A stretch of 64,000 nucleotides of DNA from NCBI GenBank assembly GCA_020436025.1, contig JAGQYP010000002.1:62001-126000 (forward strand). Direction: 5' to 3'. Both the position numbers and the translations under genes were made by a program. Positions 19,879 through 26,819 of the stretch are shown piece after piece (within the stretch, counting starts at the first letter, position 1; each line of letters opens with the position of its first letter). Source of the stretch: Crocinitomicaceae bacterium. GTDB lineage: Bacteria; Bacteroidota; Bacteroidia; Flavobacteriales_D; Crocinitomicaceae. Below the pieces are notes generated by a model. That model was given only the letters and a program-made list of their open reading frames with translations. It did no database searches and was not told the origin of the DNA.

Positions 19879-20090
19879 ATAAAAAAAGGTGAAGCTTTCA
19901 CTTCACCTCGACAGAATACTATTTATATTCTTAGTACAAACCAGTAATACGAGGAAATTTGTACTAATAAGACGTCCATTTTTAAAATGGTTGCCTCTGA
20001 TATTTTTTTCTTTTCCATTTGATGACATTTTTCTTACCGTTCATTACAAAAACGGGCTATTTCGCTACACGATTATAAAAACGTTATGTG
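19879..20090 (-). ncRNA. Candidate structured non-coding RNA ending in a terminator
   Basis: No convincing ORF, but four consecutive hairpins read leftward: CCGTT/AACGG (20037-20055), CCATTTT/AAAATGG (19976-19990), a 10-bp stem TTAGTACAAA/TTTGTACTAA (19931-19967) and a terminator AGGTGAAG/CTTCACCT (19887-19908) followed on the minus strand by seven T. The terminator serves no minus-strand gene, since the nearest one ends 520 bp away, which argues for a transcript starting in this gap. Confidence 0.45.
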
Positions 20091-20163
20091 TGTAAAAAAA
20101 TAAATATCATATTTGTAGAATAGTATCTCAAATCAAGCAATCCATCATATTAAATCCTACCTT

Positions 20164-20210
20164 AAGTCCTTATTTCAAATCTGACCATCTGAAGTAGGGA
20201 CTTTTTTTTA
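20164..20210 (+). terminator. Plus-strand terminator-like hairpin
   Basis: AAGTCC pairs with GGACTT over a loop containing a second stem TTCA/TGAA, followed by eight T. It may end the lipoprotein transcript 310 bp upstream or a short unannotated RNA. Confidence 0.45.
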
Positions 20211-20339
20211 TGTAGATTTTCTTGCTATGACGATAGCTACCTTAAAAAAGTATTGAAAGATCAAATTCCAAATGAGAGATTCAAAAGTATTGAGAAATTA
20301 GCTCTAGATAAATATTGCTATTATTACTTAGAAGGATAA
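20211..20339 (+). pseudogene. Possible C-terminal gene remnant
   Basis: An open frame of about 40 codons ending in TAA reads DDSYLKKVLKDQIPNERF and onward to KYCYYYLEG, with protein-like composition but no start codon; upstream it runs into the terminator hairpin. It looks like the tail of a degraded gene at the edge of the ORFan island. Confidence 0.3.
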
Positions 20340-20430
20340 GAAAAGTAAAAAGTTGAAAAACTGGCTTGATATTATATTTTTGGTAGGAAGGATTATTTCA
20401 AGAATTTGATTCTAAACAAATAAAATTCGA

Positions 20431-21309
20431 TTAGGAAATTATCGTATCAGCACTAAACAAAACTTGATCGAAGGAATTTAATATTAGACTCTTATTAATA
20501 TTTTTGATCATATCATCTGTTGCATTAATTATCTCACTTTTTATTTCATGATTGACGTCTGAATTTACGATAGAAATATAAATTTTAGGAGTAAGAGGTA
20601 TACCTACAATCTCAATTTGATTAAATTCTGCCCCACCCCAAATGAACTTTTTATTTGATTTTAGACCTTGCATGGTACTATCAGGCAAAACAAAAACATC
20701 CTTCTTTGACCTATAAATTAAACAAGAACATAATTTGGGAACAAACATTCTAGCGTCGGAAGCAATAATTGAAGGGAATTTTAATCCTTCTTGTTTTTCC
20801 ATCATTTTTTTTACCTCATTCATAAAAGCAGAATAATATTCTCTTGCTCCAATTAAATGTTCATCAGAAAATTCATCATTTTGTATTTCATAAGAGTTTA
20901 AGGCTTCTTCAATGTCAGGAAAAACCTCTGTAAATGAAAAATAATTATCATTGAATTCTTTTTCCATTTTATGCCTTCTCATGTATCCAATAATACCATA
21001 TTCGAAGAAAAACTTCAGCGTTTCCTGCTCCAATATTTTTGATTGATCTTTGATAACATCGGTTATTTTTTTTAAATAAAAATTGTATTTATTATCCCAT
21101 TTAATTGCAAGCTCTTTTTCAAAACTAGAATGATCTTTACCGAAATCTGACCCAAGAGTATTTAATTCACTTTTAACGAAGAAGTCCTTACTAGATCTTG
21201 GATATTTGAATTCTTCTTTATTTTTAAAATAAAGTTCATAAAAGTCATTCTGTTTAAAATGCCTAATATGTGCTTGCGGAACATAATGATGCCTTTTTGG
21301 TACACTCAT
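20431..21309 (-). CDS. DUF4238-family protein
   Basis: 292 residues starting with the DUF4238 hallmark (RHHYVPQAHIRHFKQND), a His-rich N-terminus found in a widespread bacterial family usually encoded in accessory regions and near defence genes. The middle has NEDSFE-like acidic helices and a late FVLPDSTM. The biochemical role is not established. A single-gene unit at the left edge of the ORFan island. Confidence 0.8.
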   Translation of the reverse strand: MSVPKRHHYVPQAHIRHFKQNDFYELYFKNKEEFKYPRSSKDFFVKSELNTLGSDFGKDHSSFEKELAIKWDNKYNFYLKKITDVIKDQSKILEQETLKFFFEYGIIGYMRRHKMEKEFNDNYFSFTEVFPDIEEALNSYEIQNDEFSDEHLIGAREYYSAFMNEVKKMMEKQEGLKFPSIIASDARMFVPKLCSCLIYRSKKDVFVLPDSTMQGLKSNKKFIWGGAEFNQIEIVGIPLTPKIYISIVNSDVNHEIKSEIINATDDMIKNINKSLILNSFDQVLFSADTIIS

Positions 21310-21510
21310 AAATCAATATTGAATCAATAAATTACACCTAAGAATCCAACAATTTATATCATAAACTCTTCACTTTTCCACAAAAGTGAAGCACTTTTTA
21401 ACATTTAAATTTATTTCAAATATTTCTATCCTATCAGAGATACTTTTTCAGAAATTTTTTCTGAGAATTATTAATTTACTCAGTTGTAAAAATTAGAAAA
21501 ATTCAGATAT

Positions 21511-22098
21511 TCAAGAATTGGATCTTTTCTCGTCGTCTTCTTTTAGCAATTCTTTAATAGCATTACCTACGTTGGCTCCAAACTGTCTAACCTTTTTAGA
21601 ATCTATATCCTGTAATAAAGTATCCTCCAGATAATGAGTGGTTTCCTCTATCAGTTTTACTATTTTCTTTGTTTTATCCTGATTGAAAATATGAGATAGA
21701 TGCATTAAAATTGTTGCTCCATTCTCCCCAACCATTCTTGCTTTTTCATCCATTTCTAATCTAAGTGGTTCAAATACCATAAAAAAAACTTTCTCTCTTT
21801 CTCTTTTATCCGATTGGTCTATACTTCCATTCTCAAAAGTCAGTTTCAAATGTAAAAATCTCAATAACTCAGAATACCTCGCTATATGGACTTGATATCC
21901 AGCAGCAGCCTCTCTTAATTTTGCTATTATCTCGGCTCGTTCCTTTTCCTTAAAATCATTAATTCTTTGAATTTCAATATCTCTTTGTTGAATTCTAAAC
22001 TTTCTAACTTGCCATAATATCGGAGAAGCAATTGCAATTCCAGATAAAATTATTTTGAAATAATCTGATAGACTACCCGCACTACTACTAGAGTCCAT
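21511..22098 (-). CDS. Hypothetical membrane-anchored coiled-coil protein
   Basis: 195 residues from the ATG at 22098; the longer frame to 22137 adds a Cys-rich MCYCEY segment that looks spurious. One N-terminal membrane helix (YFKIILSGIAIASPILW) is followed by a long charged helix (RKFRIQQRDIEIQRINDFKE) and a helical C-terminal domain. The layout resembles small membrane-tethered ORFan proteins; no family recognised. Confidence 0.6.
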   Translation of the reverse strand: MDSSSSAGSLSDYFKIILSGIAIASPILWQVRKFRIQQRDIEIQRINDFKEKERAEIIAKLREAAAGYQVHIARYSELLRFLHLKLTFENGSIDQSDKREREKVFFMVFEPLRLEMDEKARMVGENGATILMHLSHIFNQDKTKKIVKLIEETTHYLEDTLLQDIDSKKVRQFGANVGNAIKELLKEDDEKRSNS

Positions 22099-22140
22099 TA
22101 TTTCACAACAACACTGAACATATTCACAATAACACATAAT

Positions 22141-22497
22141 TTATTGTTTTTTTAGTTTAGAAAGTCTCTTTAACTTTTCAAAATATAGATCCCACAATTC
22201 TTTTTTGTCTAATGTTTGGTTTGCAGGATTTGTTTCATCGTCATAAAGGAAATATTTTATGGCTTCACCTTTATCATTGTACTGTGTACCATCAGACTCC
22301 AAAAAATCCAACTGACCTTTTTTAATTTTGTACTGAGTATATATTGGTAGATCAGTGTATAAAACATTTGGAATATTTTTGTACATAGTATTATTATAAC
22401 CTAACGGCATATATTCTCGATTAAAAGCCATCCAGGATCCATCCTCTTTTCTGGTGATTCCATAAGGTAAGTTGATTCTAAAAAAATCAGAAAGCAT
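22141..22497 (-). CDS. Hypothetical protein
   Basis: 118 residues, soluble, rich in Tyr and Asn in the N-terminal half (YGITRKEDGSWMAFNREYMP, which reads like a short beta hairpin) and Lys-rich at the C-terminus. No family recognised. It is 43 nt upstream of the coiled-coil gene and may be cotranscribed with it. Confidence 0.55.
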   Translation of the reverse strand: MLSDFFRINLPYGITRKEDGSWMAFNREYMPLGYNNTMYKNIPNVLYTDLPIYTQYKIKKGQLDFLESDGTQYNDKGEAIKYFLYDDETNPANQTLDKKELWDLYFEKLKRLSKLKKQ

Positions 22498-22551
22498 GAT
22501 AAATGTATTTAAGTATTAAGCTGAAATTTAATGAAAATGAAAGAAAAATGC

Positions 22552-22926
22552 TCAAAGATAGATCTCGAAAGCTCCATCGGATTCTATCCAATAACCAATA
22601 AAAGCATCTATTTGATTCTCCTGGAGAATATCTTGCATTTTGGTGACTTCTTTAGCTGGAACTACAATATACAATGTCATACTATCCGTATTGTAGCTCT
22701 TCCAGATATTCAAGGCGCTTTCAGAATCAATGGTAGTCTCATCTTCCACCTCCATGACAATTCCAACGAAATTCTCACTTTTAACAGTCAAAACAACATC
22801 TGGGTAGTGGCCGTTGTACTCGCAACTCTTATCGGATCCGACATTGATACACACATCAAAGGACCGATCATGCTTTTCAATTTGAGATTTTATGGCATAG
22901 ATGGCTTTGTCGTGTTCAGAGTTCAT
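22552..22926 (-). CDS. Small PD-(D/E)XK-like protein
   Basis: 124 residues. The order of a predicted helix, HYPDVVLTV, then GIVMEVEDE and a helix with LYIVVPAKEV fits the minimal core of the PD-(D/E)XK nuclease fold (Asp in PDV near 44, Glu-x-Glu near 57-59), though the usual Lys is replaced by Glu. It could be a nuclease relative or an inactive binding version. Assignment is from motif order only. Confidence 0.5.
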   Translation of the reverse strand: MNSEHDKAIYAIKSQIEKHDRSFDVCINVGSDKSCEYNGHYPDVVLTVKSENFVGIVMEVEDETTIDSESALNIWKSYNTDSMTLYIVVPAKEVTKMQDILQENQIDAFIGYWIESDGAFEIYL

Positions 22927-22984
22927 GTGTAATTAGTTGTTTAAACAATTGACGACAAAGGTGTGCAAAAAGTTGTACAAAAAA

Positions 22985-23008
22985 AAGATGGAGTGTTACC
23001 TCCATCTT
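22985..23008 (-). terminator. Terminator of the 23040-23414 gene
   Basis: Nine-bp stem AAGATGGAG/CTCCATCTT with a T-run on the minus strand, 31 bp past the stop codon. Confidence 0.8.
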
Positions 23009-23039
23009 ACCTATGTTAACATAATATTTATTTAACAAT

Positions 23040-23414
23040 TTAATTCTTCAGTGTGAGATTTTCAACATTCACTTCAATAGGCCTAAAAATATTAAACCTA
23101 GAGCCATCTGGATGAATAACACTTACCATTGCCTTTTTTTTCTGATCAGATTTTGAAAGGCTATTGTAAAGGACATCGAATGTTGATTTCAATTCTTGTC
23201 GCAATCTTCTAATTTCTAAAGGTTTCATTCTGGAAGTTAGGCTATAAGCGGTACTAGAAACTGCAATTGCAGGAAAAGGCCCTGTTTGTTTGAATAAATC
23301 TTCTAGTACTTTTTTAAATGGATGATCCACTTCTATTTCGCAATATATAATTACGTCAAAAAGAGCTGATTCACGATCACTAAGATCGTAATCAAATGAG
23401 TTTTTTCGGTTCAT
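23040..23414 (-). CDS. Hypothetical protein
   Basis: 124 residues, mixed alpha/beta, with KPLEIRRLRQELKS forming a basic helix and VSVIHPDGSRFNIFRPIEV at the C-terminus. No family recognised. Single-gene unit bounded by terminators on both sides, like most genes of this island. Confidence 0.55.
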   Translation of the reverse strand: MNRKNSFDYDLSDRESALFDVIIYCEIEVDHPFKKVLEDLFKQTGPFPAIAVSSTAYSLTSRMKPLEIRRLRQELKSTFDVLYNSLSKSDQKKKAMVSVIHPDGSRFNIFRPIEVNVENLTLKN

Positions 23415-23481
23415 TTTCTAGCTTTGGTTAAATGAGTGATTCTACTTGTCTGGCCTTAATATAGTGAAATGATTGAATAAA

Positions 23482-23507
23482 AAAAAGGTAGACGCTTCTA
23501 CCTTTTT
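23482..23507. terminator. Bidirectional hairpin terminator
   Basis: AAAAAGGTAGA/TTCTACCTTTTT, 11-bp stem with a 3-nt loop and A/T runs on both sides, upstream of the 23040-23414 gene. Confidence 0.8.
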
Positions 23508-23630
23508 GTTTACTGTTTTAACTCTACAATCATGAAGAAAATCATCTGTATTGCTTTAAGATGATCATTACATGTTTGAACTCAATTAATTAAAAAACGT
23601 AGTAAAAAAACAAAAAGTTGCATAACAAAA

Positions 23631-23652
23631 AAGGGGAGCCGAAACTCCCCTT
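23631..23652 (-). terminator. Minus-strand terminator
   Basis: AAGGGGAG/CTCCCCTT stem with six T following on the minus strand. No ORF lies between it and the next hairpin 60 bp upstream. Confidence 0.75.
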
Positions 23653-23699
23653 ATACCCTTTTACAACTAAACTATTCAAATCTATACGATTTGAGAACT

Positions 23700-23900
23700 C
23701 AATATACAAAAAAAAGAGAAGATTCAACTTCTCTCTTTTCTAACTTAGCTTGGTGTCCTTGCGGACAAACTTGAAACTTGTAATAATTGATAAAAACCGT
23801 ATTCTTAAAGTATGATATTTTTTTGATAAATCCAATAGAATAGAGAAATGGAGCCAAAGGTTTCCATTTCGATACCAAACCAATGTCTTTCGACCTTACC
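23700..23900 (-). ncRNA. Candidate structured non-coding RNA with terminal hairpin
   Basis: Read leftward: a 7-bp hairpin AAATGGA/TCCATTT (about 23848-23871), an A/T-rich middle, a hairpin AGTTTGTCC-GCAA-GGA...CAAGCT closed by a GNRA-type tetraloop (about 23748-23771), and a terminator AGAGAAG/CTTCTCT (23715-23734) followed by eight T. The overlapping 67-codon frame runs straight through the terminator, so RNA is the better reading. Confidence 0.42.
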
Positions 23901-24043
23901 ACCTAAATCGTTGGCAAAATATAAATATTCCTTAAAGCATTTGTTAAAACAAATAAAAAGAGCAAAGTCATACAATCTCACCCATTTTGTAATTCAAACT
24001 AGCCATCTGAATGATTACGAAGATAATAATATTGATGTTTACA

Positions 24044-24529
24044 CTAATTTGCTTTACAAAACCCAAACCTTCTGCATATTTCAGAGAATAAATGAGTGGC
24101 ATATCGATTTGGCAAGGGTGTCCTATGACCTCTCAATAGCTCCCAAATTACTTCATAACTGGAGTTTAAATAATCTGAAATTGCCTGAGCAAAAGCTTCT
24201 AGTACAGAATCAATTCCACCTGTGATAGTTGATTTTAAATAATGGTAAAGTAAAGTCAACACAACAATACAAGCTCTACATTTCCACGATCTGTCAGTAT
24301 TAGTGTTTCTTCCAAAAGGCGCAAAATAATTATGGCTAACTAAATCTTTAAAGGACTCATCAAAATTTTTCAAATCGTCCTCTGTCATTCTATTTAACAA
24401 CGACGCACCTCTTTTTTTTAGTTCAAAAGATGCTTCACAGGTTAATAAAAAGGTTTCATTATTTGATTTTAAAAAGTCGAGTACAATTTCATGTAATTCA
24501 TTGATCTGGGATTTTGGTATTTCACTCAT
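24044..24529 (-). CDS. Hypothetical helical protein
   Basis: 161 residues, almost wholly alpha-helical, with a conserved-looking middle (DRSWKCRACIVVLTLLYHY) and a C-terminus with RYATHLFSEICRRFGFC. No family recognised. The plus-strand frame 23848-24225 overlaps its 3' end and looks less gene-like. Confidence 0.55.
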   Translation of the reverse strand: MSEIPKSQINELHEIVLDFLKSNNETFLLTCEASFELKKRGASLLNRMTEDDLKNFDESFKDLVSHNYFAPFGRNTNTDRSWKCRACIVVLTLLYHYLKSTITGGIDSVLEAFAQAISDYLNSSYEVIWELLRGHRTPLPNRYATHLFSEICRRFGFCKAN

Positions 24530-24594
24530 GATTAACTATTAAAGGTTGATAATATTGATTTTCAATTAAATATACAATTTTCGCATATACAAAA

Positions 24595-24618
24595 AAGGTG
24601 AATCTACTTTGATCCACC
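24595..24618 (-). terminator. Terminator of the ART-like gene
   Basis: GGTG-ATC/GAT-CACC stem with one mismatch and six T on the minus strand, 35 bp past the stop. Confidence 0.65.
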
Positions 24619-24652
24619 ATTTTTCAAATAAGCAATAAATTAATTGTTATCT

Positions 24653-25249
24653 CTAAAAAGCTCCTCTAGTAACATGACTTGGAGGGTAAATTATTCTAAA
24701 TTCACGAAAATCTAAAGCATCAATTTTGTACATACATATTTGGATTTGAGGTAATGCATCCACATGTTTATGCTCATCACAATCTTTTTCACTTACCTTC
24801 ACTTTTCTAGAATATTCATTATTCTCATGCATTGAATTCACACCATTAATTCTTATCGAATCATACTTAAAAATATCTTTCGATTTCATGAAATTAATAA
24901 TCTTAGCAATAGTAGGCTCCTTGTAGGGTTTTCCTTTCATGGTGGCAAGTTTTTTTAATTGTTTTTCCCACTCCGTTTTAACTCCCCAAAAATCTTCAAT
25001 ATGATTAAAATTGGCATGTAAATCATAACAACTACATTCCTCGTAAAAATTAATTTTTGCGGTACCAACCATATATGGCATTCTAAGTCGATACTTTCCC
25101 CACCAATGTGCTAATGGTTCAAAACCATGCCATAAATAATATCCATCTCCTAACCAAGCATCCTCACTTGTGCATTTTATAGGCCCATTTTCTTCAATCA
25201 CTTCGGGATTCCCTTTATCTTTTAATGTTTGGTAGACAGTGTTTAACAT
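24653..25249 (-). CDS. ADP-ribosyltransferase-like protein (possible toxin)
   Basis: 198 residues. AWLGDGYYLWHGFEPLAHWW (about 32-51) matches the WLGxGxYFW...A..WA signature of ART-superfamily domains found in bacterial toxins and defence proteins, where this strand-helix follows the NAD-binding start. Positively charged helices and a Cys/His stretch (EKDCDEHKHVDALPQIQICM) follow. It lies 26 nt behind a SecB-like gene, as expected of a chaperone-addicted toxin. Family assignment is from motif memory and moderate; a catalytic Glu is not identified. Confidence 0.5.
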   Translation of the reverse strand: MLNTVYQTLKDKGNPEVIEENGPIKCTSEDAWLGDGYYLWHGFEPLAHWWGKYRLRMPYMVGTAKINFYEECSCYDLHANFNHIEDFWGVKTEWEKQLKKLATMKGKPYKEPTIAKIINFMKSKDIFKYDSIRINGVNSMHENNEYSRKVKVSEKDCDEHKHVDALPQIQICMYKIDALDFREFRIIYPPSHVTRGAF

Positions 25250-25275
25250 AAAGCAAGAAAATTGAAATCTCTTTA

Positions 25276-25701
25276 CTATTTTTCAATAGTATTATTCTTC
25301 AAGGGATCTTTTAGAGATGATAGGTTTAGTGTTGGTAGTAGCAACAGACGAGCATTAGCTTGTAAACTTAAACTACTTATAAATGATCTTAAAAATGGAA
25401 AAGTCATAGCGATACTATTACTGTAAAAATAGTCTGGAATATCTGCTACTGAATTTGTGTTTTCAAATTTAAAATATGCATGAATTTTGGCTGAAATATA
25501 AGGTTTTTCAAGGCCTTCCTTGTCTTTTGCTGCTTTAAATATTAATGATAGGTCATAAGATTTTTCTTCTTTGTGAAAAACTCCAGAAGTTTCAAAATTA
25601 ATCTCAATATCTGAACCATCTCCTGCTTCATCTAAATCTAAATTAAACTTGCAAATTCTATAGTTTACAAGTGAAAATTTTGGTTGTTCATTCTGTTCCA
25701 T
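25276..25701 (-). CDS. SecB-like chaperone
   Basis: 141 residues. The C-terminal half (IPDYFYSNSIAMTFPFLRSF, then SLSLQANARLLLLPTLNL) carries the SecB hallmark of a Y/FPFLR helix followed by the hydrophobic LLLPxxNL strand. The length also fits SecB (about 140-155). SecB-family chaperones hold unfolded proteins for export, and solitary SecB-like proteins also act as antitoxin chaperones in toxin-antitoxin-chaperone systems. Its position in an accessory operon with an ART-like protein favours the latter. Confidence 0.72.
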   Translation of the reverse strand: MEQNEQPKFSLVNYRICKFNLDLDEAGDGSDIEINFETSGVFHKEEKSYDLSLIFKAAKDKEGLEKPYISAKIHAYFKFENTNSVADIPDYFYSNSIAMTFPFLRSFISSLSLQANARLLLLPTLNLSSLKDPLKNNTIEK

Positions 25702-25940
25702 AAATCAAATATAAGACAAAAAAAAGACCCCGTTTCAACGAAGTCTTTTTTATAATTGTTTAAGTTTTCCAAATCCTCAAGGGGAACACTTTCAAAGCAT
25801 AGTGTCCTTCCCCATTCCCAGAAATCCATAAACTCGGACAAGGTTGGGGACTTTTTTTCATCACCTTTAGTCTGATTCCAATCCTTTTCGAATTCATCTA
25901 AAGGAGTTTCTTCAAAATATTTCTTCAATTCGTCTAACAT
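25665..25940 (-). CDS. Small acidic protein upstream of the SecB-like gene
   Basis: Up to 91 residues; the first 67 (MLDELKKYFEETPLDEFEKD ... NLNNYKKDF) look like a compact acidic protein of a type common in Bacteroidota. The frame then reads through a terminator-like hairpin (25719-25750) and overlaps the SecB-like start by 37 nt without a stop codon. It may be a third component or antitoxin. Possible readthrough makes the C-terminus uncertain. Confidence 0.6.
   Translation of the reverse strand: MLDELKKYFEETPLDEFEKDWNQTKGDEKKSPTLSEFMDFWEWGRTLCFESVPLEDLENLNNYKKDFVETGSFFCLIFDLWNRMNNQNFHL
25719..25750. terminator. Terminator-like hairpin inside the small-protein frame
   Basis: AAAAAGAC/GTCTTTTT stem with inner CGT/ACG pairs and A/T runs on both sides, located inside the open frame just upstream of the SecB-like ATG; a potential attenuator. 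Confidence 0.6.
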
Positions 25941-25956
25941 TATTTCTGTTGTTATT

Positions 25957-26044
25957 TACGTATAATATACAAAACCTAAGCCAAATTAACGAATATTTCC
26001 GTAATAAAAATACGTATGTTTTAAAAATTCCGTACGTATGTTTT
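25957..26044. promoter_or_regulatory. Three TACGTA sites upstream of the SecB/ART operon
   Basis: TACGTA palindromes at 25957, 26011 and 26033; the last two are part of a 12-bp direct repeat TACGTATGTTTT spaced exactly 22 bp, two helical turns. They lie 17-105 bp upstream of the first gene of the operon, a layout typical of autoregulated toxin-antitoxin operators. Confidence 0.55.
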
Positions 26045-26177
26045 CGTAAATTTCTGCAAAGATAAGGAATTTTACCTATCTCCGTACAATTTGGTTTCAA
26101 TTTGGATAAACGAAAATTCAGTTCTGATATGTGAAAATTCACGCGTGAACTTCTGAAACACTTGATTATGCACATGT

Positions 26178-26396
26178 ATGCAATATAATTTTGTAATGCA
26201 TTCAAACGCATTCAATATGTATACAGTTTCAAAAAATGGTTCCGCAAGGTTTACCGAATCAGTATCCACAGCGCTTACAGATGTATTCAACCAAGTATCA
26301 GAGCACACTCGTATCAAGATCAATTCATTCCGTGAAGGAATGGTTGCACTCATTGAATACTTTAAGGTTCCGTTGATATTGTGTACTTCTGTTTGA
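26178..26396 (+). CDS. Small hypothetical protein
   Basis: Up to 72 residues; ATG codons at 26178, 26196 and 26217 are in frame. The composition (KNGSARFTESVSTALTDVFN, then RIKINSFREGMVALIEYFKV) is protein-like, with two amphipathic helices and no membrane segment. It is the only plus-strand gene of the island, divergent from the SecB/ART operon, so it could encode the regulator that binds the TACGTA sites. No family recognised. Confidence 0.42.
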   Translation: MQYNFVMHSNAFNMYTVSKNGSARFTESVSTALTDVFNQVSEHTRIKINSFREGMVALIEYFKVPLILCTSV

Positions 26397-26483
26397 CAAT
26401 TTAAACAAAGAAACTCAATTGAGAATTCTAAACTTTACCCTAGCCACATGAAAAAACAAAAACAAAAATAAATACAAAAAAAA

Positions 26484-26504
26484 AGAGCTCCTTTTGGAAG
26501 CTCT
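26484..26504 (-). terminator. tRNA-Ser terminator
   Basis: AGAGCTCC/GGAAGCTCT stem with one bulge and T-runs on both sides, 12 bp past the tRNA 3' end. Confidence 0.8.
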
Positions 26505-26515
26505 TTTTTCACTGG

Positions 26516-26600
26516 CGGAGAATGAGGGATTCGAACCCCCGGTACGTTGCCGCACAACAGTTTTCAAGACTGCCGCATTCGACCACTCTGCCAATTCTCC
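26516..26600 (-). tRNA. tRNA-Ser(TGA)
   Basis: 85-nt cloverleaf with a long variable arm; anticodon loop CTTGAAA between GCAGT and ACTGT gives anticodon TGA. T-arm GGGGGTTCGAATCCC is canonical. CCA is not encoded. Its 3' end faces the ORFan island. Confidence 0.95.
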
Positions 26601-26819
26601 GCGGCAAAAGTAAAGAATCTAAATTTACCTGCCATAGATTTTCTGGAAAAATTTTAGATTAATTTCGAATTCGTTTACAATTTCCTAACAAACAAGCTAC
26701 TACACAATCAAAATATTATACAGCTCACTAGAATTATTCAGTTTGGGAGATGTAAAGCCCTTATAATCCGAGGAAAAAAGCTTATTTTTGTCTTATAAAT
26801 TTTACTTCGATATCAAATC

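Noticed and set aside
23699..23902. 67-codon minus-strand ORF
   Set aside because: Reads straight through a strong terminator hairpin, and its middle is a tetraloop stem; better explained as RNA.
23848..24225. 125-codon plus-strand ORF
   Set aside because: Overlaps the candidate RNA and the 3' end of the minus-strand helical gene; low-complexity composition, no terminator or promoter on its strand.
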